In this document: piece by piece, positions 55,691 through 64,000 of the stretch
How the letters are laid out: every line of letters starts with the position of its first letter
Numbering within the stretch: position 1 is the first letter of the stretch
Origin: Chionoecetes opilio
Taxonomy: Eukaryota > Arthropoda > Malacostraca > Decapoda > Majidae
NCBI GenBank assembly: GCA_016584305.1
Contig: JACEEZ010023407.1
Span: 425,001 to 489,000, forward strand
Direction of reading: 5' to 3'
Length of the DNA: 64,000 nucleotides
The notes under the pieces: model-generated
Database searches by the model: none
Told to the model about the DNA's origin: nothing
The model's input: the letters and a program-made list of their open reading frames with translations, nothing else
Made by a program: the position numbers and the translations under genes

Positions 55691-56633
55691 CATAAACCAC
55701 TGTATACCTGGACTACGCACGGAATATCGGCCTGTTGCACATGGGCCTGAACTTGCCCTGAAGTCTGAGGGCCGCTAGGATTCATATATATATAAATATA
55801 CGCATCATATAGACTGGTTTATCAGTATATATGATATACTGTAATCTTCGTAAATGTTTGTTCTGTAATATTATAAAATAAAAAACAGTAAAACACGCTA
55901 AAGAAATGCCATTACGAGACTCTGAAGAAATATGCATGAACTTAATATTCACTTCAACTCTTCGCTATTTAAAACTTTGCGAGTCAACTTTTATCATGAA
56001 GGGTATCAAAGCGCAATTTTATTAGCTTTCCATTGATGTATTTCGTTTTCTGATAAATGAATTACCCCCATGCATAAATTAGCGTTAAATAAATAAATAA
56101 AATCATCAATCGAGTAATTTTCCCGATTGATGAGGTTATTTATATAGTTAACGCTAATTTATACATGGTGCTAATTCCTTTATCAGAAAACGAAATATCT
56201 AAGTAAATAAATAACATCATCAATCGGGAATATTTTTAACGCTAATTTATGCATGGTTCTAATTAATTTATCAGATTACAAAATATATCAATGGAAAGCT
56301 AATAAAAATGCGCTTCTATTGATACCCTTCATGATAAAATTTGACTCGCAAAGTTTTAAATGGCGTGAATTCGTCAAAGTTAAGTGAATATTAAGTTAAT
56401 GCATATTTCTTCATAGTCTCGTAATGGCATTTCTTTAGCGTGTTTTACTGTTTTTTATTTGATAATATTATAGAACAAACATTTACGAAGATAACAGTAT
56501 ATCATATATACTGATAAACCAGTCTATATGATAGTCCATAGACCACTATATCTCTTTGTCGGGCGGGCCCGCTATGCAGCTTGTAATTTCAAAACATTGT
56601 CGCGTGAACAGTCCAGGTATACAGTGGTCTATG
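55691..56633. mobile_element. Foldback element family E, complete copy
   Basis: Ends CATAAACCACTGTATACCTG (left) and its near-complement at 56611-56633 (right). Inner arms (about 55850-56110 and 56255-56500) fold back around AT-rich sequence containing short palindromes such as ATCGGGTAATTTTCCCGAT-like words. The truncated relative is at 9264-10121. Target duplication is not clear. Confidence 0.75.
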
Positions 56634-56968
56634 TGTATGTATATATGTAATTATGAATAATCGTGAGTCTGGCAGCGCCGTCGCTCCACTGGCCACAGAC
56701 AGTGTCTTGTGTATTTGCTCAAACTGCGTCTCAAAGTCTCGAACACTTTGCTGGTTTGTCTGCAGACAGAGGCGGTTAGCCCGTCACCGAACAAATTTCT
56801 CGATTGTCTCTCCAGACACTATGCTCATGTGGAAGGCCTTTAGAGTGTGTTGTATGTAACAAGACCTCAGAAACCTGTCTCAAAATAGTGCATGTCAATG
56901 AAAAATCCTCGGGAGTGAGCGAGGATCAGGACTCACGCAAGCGGTGTTTGTGTGTGTGTGTGTGACTG

Positions 56969-57046
<78 letters not shown>

Positions 57047-57444
57047 TGTAAGTAAATCTTGATTTGGTCGTTGTGTATAGGTTGAGTTTGGCTATAGTCA
57101 ATTTTCTGATAAGCTATACAACGCCCTGCCCACTAGGAGGGACAAGAAGAGTGCGTCATCTTCCTGGGCGCTTTAATGGTTCACACAAGGCAGTGGAATG
57201 AAGATATATTACAGCTCCTCATTTTATCAGCTTCAATATGGAATAATTAGGCTTTATGCTTATATAGATTGTTTAAGGTAAAGGGTTTTGACTATTGAGT
57301 TGGTTTTCAAACAAATGAATCAACAACTATTGGGTATTTTTTTCAGCATTACATCAAATTTCTATACGAGCTTCTTTTGTTGCCCCTGAAATAAGATGTT
57401 CCAGATATCATTGTCCAGCAGCCGTAAGACATATGACCTCATCC
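56634..57444. other. No gene confidently seen; (GT)n at 56947-57043
   Basis: On the minus strand 56870-56660 reads MSIVSGETIEKFV and, after a shift, QSVRDFETQFEQIHKTLS. This could be a decayed retroelement Gag or host exon, but it is too broken to call. The rest is low complexity or unremarkable. Confidence 0.35.
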
Positions 57445-58052
57445 TTAAAGTAATCGTCCAGACCATTTCATCATTCCTGATTTTATGTAGTTAGAGTATA
57501 GCCTTATCGAGTGTATCAAATAATTTTGTCACTTTTTGCATCCAGTCAGCCGTTTTTTAATAATCTGCAATCAAAATCTGTAAATTCCCCGAGCTTCGAA
57601 AACGCTGCTGGAACTGGCAGACGATGCGCCACGACTCGGTGACGTAACAGGAGGGAAGGCCTCCTCTCCCCCGCTGATCAGAAGCACGTAAACACAAGAG
57701 ATAAAATATAGTACTTGAAATTTTTGGGTGTTTCTGATAGATTTTTTTTGCGATATGCCACATGCATGTATCCTTTATGGGTGCAGCAAGACAGCTGTTT
57801 CCCTTTTGAGAAAGGTTTGCACACGTTTCCGACTGATACGACAACGTTTTAAATGTGTCGAAAGATTATGCGGCGGACTAGGCAGATTGGAACGGGAAGT
57901 TGAAATTGCAAGGATTGTAGTGATACACTCACTAACACACACACACACACACACACACCACACCACACACACCACACACCACACTCACCCCCACACTCAC
58001 CAACTCAAATCACCCGGGTCTGTTGTGTTGCTGTGTGTCACCACCATCACTA

Positions 58053-58763
58053 TCACCAATTGTTGTGTGTAAGGGGGTTGTTGTGTTTTAAGGGGTTTTT
58101 GTGTTTAAAGGGTTTTGTGTGTAAGGGGTTGTTGTGTGTAAGGGGGTTGTTTGTGTGTAAGGGGTTGTGTGTGTAAGGGTTGTTGTGTGTAAGGGTTGTT
58201 GTGTGTAAGGGTTTTTGTGTGTAAGGGGTTTTTGTGTGTAAGGGGTTGTTTGTGTGCAAGGGGTTGTTGTGTGAAGGGTTTTTTGTGGTAAGGGGTTGTT
58301 TGTGTGTAAGGGGTTTTTTGTGTGTAAGGGGTTGTTGTGGGGTAAGGGGTTGTTGTGTGTAAGGGGTTATTGTGTGTAAGGGGGTTGTTGTGTGTAAGGG
58401 GTTGTTGTGTGTAAGGGGTTGTTGTGTGTAAGGGGTTGTTGTGTGTAAGGGGGTTGTTGTGTGTAAGGGGTTGTTGTGTGTAAGGGGGTTGTTGTGTGTA
58501 AGGGGGTTGTTGTGTGTAAGGGGTTGTTGTGTGTAAGGGGGTTGTTGTGTGTAAGGGGTTGTTGTTGCTGCTAACATCTGTTCGTCCGCCGCGTATTCTG
58601 GTTCAAACATATAGGGTTGGGCTCCCATCACAATCTGAGGTTCGTTTTCCTCATAGTATACGCGAGCAGCGTCATTTATTTCGGTCTCAGATTGAGCATC
58701 GTACTCTAGATCTGTCACAGCGACAGATTCACTGTCTGACACCGAAGTACAATCGCTCATCAT
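58053..58763 (-). CDS. TTAA-family N-terminal protein fused to a repeat
   Basis: From ATG 58763 the frame encodes MMSDCTSVSDSESVAVTDLE, VYYEENEPQIVMGAQPYMFE and PEYAADEQM, then about 170 residues of T/N-N/Q-P-L/Y-T-H repeat translated from the minisatellite. The first 60 residues are conserved with copy a and are probably genuine ancestral coding. The repeat part is most likely a by-product of array expansion at that point. Confidence 0.45.
   Translation of the reverse strand: MMSDCTSVSDSESVAVTDLEYDAQSETEINDAARVYYEENEPQIVMGAQPYMFEPEYAADEQMLAATTTPYTQQPPYTQQPLTHNNPLTHNNPLTHNNPLHTTTPLHTTTPYTQQPLTHNNPLHTTTPLHTITPYTQQPLTPQQPLTHKKPLTHKQPLTTKNPSHNNPLHTNNPLHTKTPYTQKPLHTTTLTHNNPYTHNPLHTNNPLTHNNPLHTKPFKHKNPLKHNNPLTHNNW
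58068..58562. repeat. 18-19-bp minisatellite in TTAA copy c
   Basis: Units of GTTGTTGTGTGTAAGGGG, many with an extra G, repeat about 27 times with small variants. Confidence 0.92.
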
Positions 58764-59486
58764 AACATTTGACGACAGGTGTCAGACAGATGTTTACACT
58801 GGAGCGTTCCTCCTCTGACGTCATCAATAACATTCGTAGCCCTGTTTGAGGGAAGATTTTTTTTTCGCGCGCTTTTTACAAAAGTCGCGTTTTACGGAAA
58901 TAAGGCCTGGAAATCAATTATTTTTGGTGGATTAGGTGTTTTGAATGTACATTCAACATAATTAGGCAAAAAAAAAAAGGGTCTGGACAATTACTTTAAC
59001 TCCGATTGGTATCGCGGGTCTTTACCTGCAGAGGTTCCCGCGAGGCCACAGAAGTTTATGATGAAATGATAGAAACTCAGTCAACATGCAGTGGAAGTAT
59101 TATATTCTCAACCCAGCAACACTTGGGTGGCTGGAAAGGCACTGTGAACACCAAACACATGTACAGCATAGGTTTAGAATTACTGACATACAAACAGCGT
59201 GAATAGAAAGGTATACGTAGGTACAGTACAATATTCTGTGCCTCAAAACCTTTATCAACATTTGTATATGATAATGATACACTTCGTTGCATTTCATCCT
59301 CCTGACAATAACGAAGACTGTATGACATGTGCCATCAAATGGATGGCTCCGCCCTTCAGAGTCTGCTGAAAAGTACAAGGAAACACAAGTTTTGCAATCA
59401 AGGAAATATCAAACCTCTCGTCAGCATTCTTGATTCATTTGTCAAAATTCTTGGTTTACCAGTGAAAATCCTTCAGAGTTCAGACC

Positions 59487-59685
59487 CTAAAGACTGAGGC
59501 TGTACAGCACATTGGCAGCCAGGATGAGGAAGACTAAAGGCTTCGGGACAGCGCCGCCAGCAGTCTGGGAACAGATACTGGCGCCCAACGCCTTTCTGGC
59601 CGCCTCATTAAACAGCCGAAAGACAATGGAGTCCTTACACCTTCCATCTGTAGCAATCGCACATTGCCGTAATCCATCAAACTTG
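59487..59685 (-). CDS. Gene B exon 7 (terminal), GPI-like tail
   Basis: After TTCTTTTTCAG it encodes KFDGLRQCAIATDGRCKDSI, LGASICSQTAGGAVPKP and a hydrophobic LVFLILAANVLYSLSL ending at TAG. It lacks the T-P-A-Q repeats present in gene A at the position after CSQT. A small-residue site followed by a short spacer and a hydrophobic end fits a GPI signal; this is inference. Confidence 0.75.
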
Positions 59686-59843
59686 CTGAAAAAGAAAGTA
59701 AGGTAAGAAATGTTTTAACTGTATTTAAACATAATACACAGTAATGTAGCTTTATTTCAATAGTATATAACACTACCACACATGGCCAAGCGATGCAGCA
59801 GAATTGTGTGGGAAAAACTTATGCTCCAGTATTCAACGTCTTC

Positions 59844-60115
<272 letters not shown>

Positions 60116-60696
60116 NNNNNNNNNNNNNNNNNNNNNNNNNNNNNNNNNNNNNNNNNNNNNNNNNNNNNNNNNNNNNNNNNNNNNNNNNNNNNNNNNNNNN
60201 NNNNNNNNNNNNNNNNNNNNNNNNNNNNNNNNNNNNNNNNNNNNNNNNNNNNNNNNNNNNNNNNNNNNNNNNNNNNNNNNNNNNNNNNNNNNNNNNNNNN
60301 NNNNNNNNNNNNNNNNNNNNNNNNNNNNNNNNNNNNNNNNNNNNNNNNNNNNNNNNNNNNNNNNNNNNNNNNNNNNNNNNNNNNNNNNNNNNNNNNNNNN
60401 NNNNNNNNNNNNNNNNNNNNNNNNNNNNNNNNNNNNNNNNNNNNNNNNNNNNNNNNNNNNNNNNNNNNNNNNNNNNNNNNNNNNNNNNNNNNNNNNNNNN
60501 NNNNNNNNNNNNNNNNNNNNNNNNNNNNNNNNNNNNNNNNNNNNNNNNNNNNNNNNNNNNNNNNNNNNNNNNNNNNNNNNNNNNNNNNNNNNNNNNNNNN
60601 NNNNNNNNNNNNNNNNNNNNNNNNNNNNNNNNNNNNNNNNNNNNNNNNNNNNNNNNNNNNNNNNNNNNNNNNNNNNNNNNNNNNNNNNNNNNNNNN
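60116..60696. other. Assembly gap (N)
   Basis: 581 undetermined bases. Frames reported through it are meaningless. Confidence 1.
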
Positions 60697-60864
60697 AACT
60701 TTATCAATAAAGAATAATATGAGCTGAATATAGCAACCAATGCACAGGCGATGCAGTAGAATTATGAGGAATGAACTTGGTTTTCATTATTCAAAGTTTA
60801 CAGATGCGTAGAGAGAGAGAGAGAGCGAGGGGGGGAAGAGAAAGAGAGAAGAGAATGCCCTTAC

Positions 60865-61012
60865 TTGCATTGCAGATCTAGTGCCACCAAAGAATTCATT
60901 ATCTTCATAGGGAGTTCAGCAATACTCTGCATTCCAGTCTCTTTTGTGAAGCAGGTCTGAAGGATGCGTTTGAGACGGAGCACACACGGCAGCTTGGTCC
61001 GTGACTGCAACA
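60865..61012 (-). CDS. Gene B exon 6
   Basis: 148 bp between GTCGACAG and AA|GTAAGG on the minus strand, the same length as in gene A. It encodes SRTKLPCVLRLKRILQTCF and MQSIAELPMKIMNSLVALD. The acceptor region carries a small GTCGACA duplication; use of the inner AG keeps length and phase equal to gene A. Confidence 0.7.
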
Positions 61013-61514
61013 CTGTCGACTGTCGAGGAAAAGACCCCACGAAAGGTCTCGTATTATAAGAGGTCAAACAACTTTTACATCCTAGTCAGACAATAAAACC
61101 TACATTACAGTAGAAAAAAACTTAGAGAAAAGAAAACAAATATACGAAACAAACCAAGCAACCAATGAATATATAACATAGAATATGTGAAAAGAAATTA
61201 AAATATAAAATCAAAAGAGATGAATAAAATAAGACGCAAAAAAGACAGAGGAAGGAAGATATAAGACAAACAAAATGCATGGCACTGAAGGAGGGAGAGG
61301 GGACGCTTCTGAGGCAGCTGTGCTAGAAATGAAACAAAACCAGCAAAGGCATGGTTACACAATGTTGAACCACACAAAATTAACCTTTTCATGTCACATA
61401 AAGGTTAAATATCTCATCACATCTGTGTATCTATTTGTGTATCTACTAAAATTCTGCATAACAAGCAGAGGAGTTTTGTGGCGTCAGGCATTTTGACCCA
61501 CAGGAATGTAGACG

Positions 61515-61842
61515 TGTATTTAACAGACAAACAAGGGAAGACCGTGTATGAAAGACAAACAAGGGAAGAACCTGTATGAAACAGACAAACAAGGGAAGAA
61601 CGTGTATGAAACAGACACACAAGGGAAGAACGTGAATGAAACAGACAAACAAGGGAAGAACGTGTATGAAACAGACAAACAAGGGAAGAACGTGTATGAA
61701 ACAGACAAACAAGAGAAGAACGTGTATGAAACAGACAAACAAGGGAAGAACGTGTATGAAACAGACAAACAAGGGAAGAACGTGTATGAAACAGACAAAC
61801 AAGGGAAGAACGTGTATGAAACAGACAAACAAGGGAAGAATG
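61515..61842. repeat. 30-bp intronic minisatellite, about 11 copies
   Basis: Same unit as 17277-18594 and in the homologous intron; only a quarter as many copies. Confidence 0.93.
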
Positions 61843-61973
61843 TCACGGAAAACATAGATTTACGTGAAGGTCACCTCAATTACTTCACCATATTTGTGAA
61901 AAGTGAATATGACCTGACCAGAACTCAGTAAACTAGATTTTAAAGATGCTTATGAAATCATACTAGTACTTAC

Positions 61974-62130
61974 ATGCAGCAATGTCATCAATATGATCGC
62001 TGGTGAAGTCTCTGAGGCTAACGTCGAACCTCTCCAGACGATCAATTCCTTCCTTCTCCTCTTCACTAAAGCAGCGTTTTATTACTTCATATAGTACTCG
62101 GCGCCGCATCTCACCATCTTGTCCTTTTGC
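61974..62130 (-). pseudogene. Gene B exon 5, frame-shifted
   Basis: Same splice sites as in gene A, but 157 bp instead of 155 because TACTATATGAAG replaces TACTATGAAG. Translation from exon 4 reads KDKMVRCGAEYYMK and stops. The remaining sequence is otherwise as in gene A (FDVSLRDF retained). Confidence 0.8.
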
Positions 62131-62548
62131 CTGTGTGGTAAGATAGATACAAGGGAAGTCTGACTAAAGGGAGATTCAATTATTATTAATGTTGGCAAGT
62201 ATAACCAACCAAGAATTGGAAAGGTGAAATAATGATAAACTGGACAACTTAAGGTCATGTATCCCTTTAGATCTCAACAAAGTGTTCCTCCTGCCGTCAG
62301 GTGACTGTCTGGGGTGTCCGCGAAAACTCACTTGTAATGTTTTGGCCCCAGATCAGGCCTACTTCGATTTAGGAACATTTTGGGCCTCAAAAGACAAAAT
62401 GAGCCTGACACTCATGCACGGTCATGACAATTGCTTAACCACTAGAGTGACATACCTCTGAAATTATTGACATATAATACTAAAGTCCTAGTTGATACCT
62501 AGCTGCGAAATATTACAATTTTAGAGGGTGAATATCACAAAGACTTAC

Positions 62549-62661
62549 TGGCAAGTTTTTGGCAGGATTTGTTTCCCTTTACCACCGTCGCTGATGATGC
62601 TGCTCAGCTCACTCTGAATCTCCCTCACTCCTGTGCAACTCGCAAACTGCTGCGTGGCGCT
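62549..62661 (-). CDS. Gene B exon 4
   Basis: After CTTTGAACAG it encodes SATQQFASCTGVREIQSELS and ISDGGKGKQILPKTC, ending CA|GTAAGT in phase 2, matched by exon 5. It has no counterpart in gene A. The F-x-x-C and K-x-C pattern fits the N-terminal half of DUF1397. Confidence 0.75.
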
Positions 62662-62744
62662 CTGTTCAAAGACTCAAGATATTATGACTCTTTTCTCTAA
62701 AATCAGTATAGGTTCATGGACAATACTGACGTACTGTATATCAA

Positions 62745-62745
<1 letters not shown>

Positions 62746-62798
<53 letters not shown>

Positions 62799-62821
62799 AC
62801 ACAGACACAGACACAGACACA

Positions 62822-62884
<63 letters not shown>
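62746..62884. repeat. (CA)n microsatellite in gene B intron
   Basis: CA runs with an internal CACAGA variant block, ending in a short poly(A). Confidence 0.95.
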
Positions 62885-62889
<5 letters not shown>

Positions 62890-62978
62890 AAAAAAAAAAC
62901 CAGTCTAAAGCTAAAGAAACGGAGCAGCAAATGCAGAGAATTGGTTAGCAACACAAACAAGGAAACACAATAACTCAC

Positions 62979-63073
62979 CAGGATGTCCGCCGATGCCTGA
63001 TGCCCACCATAGTACCGACAGCGCTGCTGGAAATCCCACGGCATGTTCCCGACCTGCATGGAGACCCGCGTTG
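62979..63073 (-). CDS. Gene B exon 3
   Basis: After TGTATCCACAG it encodes TRVSMQVGNMPWDFQQRCRY and YGGHQASADIL, ending CTG|GTGAGT in phase 0, which matches exon 4. The W-D-F-Q-Q-R-C start aligns with the F-x-x-x-C start of insect family members. Absent from gene A. Confidence 0.75.
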
Positions 63074-63210
63074 CTGTGGATACAAAAACAAATTTGAGAC
63101 GCACGCCATACTGAGCATTCATCAAAATATTCGTATGCAATTTGAGTCTATCTGTGATTCTGATTTTGTGAAGGTTAGATGCGTGTCAGGTGTTTTAAGT
63201 ATTCACTCAC

Positions 63211-63252
63211 GGTCTTGATCACGCACTGGACTCATGATCATCAGCTGTTGCT
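63211..63252 (-). CDS. Gene B exon 2
   Basis: Encodes EQQLMIMSPVRDQD if spliced at CTTTTCGGGAG, a phase compatible with a signal-peptide exon like 25910-25859, or LMIMSPVRDQD from the AACAG 8 bp downstream (exon start 63244). It ends GACC|GTGAGT in phase 1, as exon 3 requires. Short, so moderate confidence. Confidence 0.5.
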
Positions 63253-63555
63253 CTCCCGAAAAGAGCATAACACTCACAAAGACCGAACTATGGGTATTAT
63301 TGTGTAAGTTGCACCTCACACACCAAATACAACCCACCCCCTTGCTCAGGTGGGACAGTAACTTCTCGTTTGTCAGCCAAAAAAGATGAAGCTTAATTAA
63401 TCATTATGATGGTTGTGACGCACTGCAATCATGTCGGTGAAGGATTCGTTGATCATATTATTATTTTAATTTGTCACTATTGCTGTTTTTTTCCTATTTT
63501 CGTCACTGCTGTTTTTCCTATTTTCATTATTGCTGATATTTTCACATTGTCACTA

Positions 63556-63840
63556 TTGGAAGTAGTCTCCGTGGTGCACTAGCTACGAATCTGCGGGCCC
63601 TGGTTTGAATCCGGGCCAGGGCAGCCAGCGGCCAGCCCAACCAGCTGTTCATCCTTCCTTTCGGGGTTGGTCGATAAATGGGTACCTGTGTTAGGTAACT
63701 GTGGTACCCGGATGTCACACTAGCCCTGTGTCCCTGGGTATATAGCGGGTTGGCACTCACCACAGGCTCAAAGGCGAATGCGACGGAGATGAGCACCGAG
63801 GCCACGCGCAGCATAGCGTATGTCCCCATCTCTACCTTTA
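63556..63840 (+). mobile_element. tRNA-derived SINE, copy in gene B region
   Basis: Same A box, B box (GGTTTGAATCC here) and TTCGGGGTTGGTCGATAAAT body as 23335-23620. It was duplicated along with the gene. Confidence 0.75.
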
Positions 63841-63905
63841 CCTTACTATTGCTAATGTGTTCCTAATTATTGTCATCATTCCAATTTTTTTCCTATTGTC
63901 ATTAT

Positions 63906-63953
63906 TACCTCCGCCAACGAAGTTGGAGGGGTTATGTTTTCACCCCGATCTAT

Positions 63954-63985
<32 letters not shown>

Positions 63986-64000
63986 TAGTGTACAGGATTT
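63906..64000 (+). repeat. Unclassified CTCCGCC repeat, start only
   Basis: TACCTCCGCCAACGAAGTTG and the (CTGT)n run match the beginning of the repeat at 28450-29172. The copy continues beyond the window. Confidence 0.8.

Larger units (their letters stand above)
57449..58995 (-). mobile_element. TTAA element, copy c
   Basis: On the minus strand it starts AGTAATTGTCCAGACCC and ends GGTCTGGACGATTACT. TTAA flanks it (57445-57448, 58996-58999). Gene A's downstream flank shows the empty site (GACCTCATCCTTAACACC near 15580). The centre is a minisatellite (58068-58562) of different sequence from copy b. Confidence 0.92.

Overview
This is eukaryotic nuclear DNA, most likely from an arthropod and probably a decapod crustacean. 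The reasons are spliced genes with GT-AG introns, runs of the arthropod telomere motif (CCTAA/TTAGG), dense long dinucleotide repeats, tRNA-derived SINEs, and the transposon families present. Assignment to decapods is inference. Most of the window is transposable elements and tandem repeats. An assembly gap of 581 N lies at 60116-60696.

Host-like genes. (1) Two tandem copies of a secreted, cysteine-rich gene of the 27 kDa hemolymph glycoprotein (DUF1397) type lie on the minus strand. Copy A (about 16074-25910) has a signal-peptide exon and exons 5-7, but exons 3-4 are replaced by retrotransposons. Copy B (59487-63252) keeps exons 2-7 in consistent splice phase, but exon 5 carries a 2-base frameshift. 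(2) Head-to-head with copy A, only 179 bp away, starts a plus-strand THAP-domain/P-element-transposase gene (THAP9-like). Its exons are spread over 26090-41458 with transposon-filled introns, and its main exon has a local frame disruption.

Layout. 1-6.2 kb: minisatellites, a palindromic Tc1/mariner derivative, and Jockey-like LINE fragments. 7.0-9.3 kb: a segment duplicated at 48.9-52.7 kb, each copy carrying different insertions (SINE, TA-MITE and Helitron in one; a TTAA element in the other). 9.3-15.5 kb: a foldback element and a decayed Ty3/gypsy element whose integrase precedes its reverse transcriptase (Gmr1-like order). 15.5-25.9 kb: gene A with an insertion stack (RTE LINE; RNase H-bearing LINE interrupted by a hAT that is itself interrupted by a Harbinger-like MITE) and an intact Tc1 element. 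26-41.5 kb: THAP/P-element gene with a TIR element, a Helitron, a SINE and a nearly complete Jockey-like LINE in its introns, and an LTR-like insertion inside a LINE inside a minisatellite just upstream of exon 3. 41.9-45.2 kb: Helitron copy, foldback element, LINE tail. 45.3-48.9 kb: PIF/Harbinger transposon with near-identical terminal repeats, interrupted by a TTAA element. 49.3-59.0 kb: two further TTAA elements of the same family with large internal minisatellites, plus MITEs. 59-64 kb: duplicated gene B region.

The most novel-looking signal is the TTAA family (45804-47220, 49331-51929, 57449-58995). It shares termini AGTAAT[CT]G.., a conserved acidic N-terminal coding start, and a different central tandem array in copies two and three. 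Each copy has a sequence-supported empty site. No joint function of the transposons is implied. The host genes are interpreted from conceptual splicing and remembered family features, without any database search.
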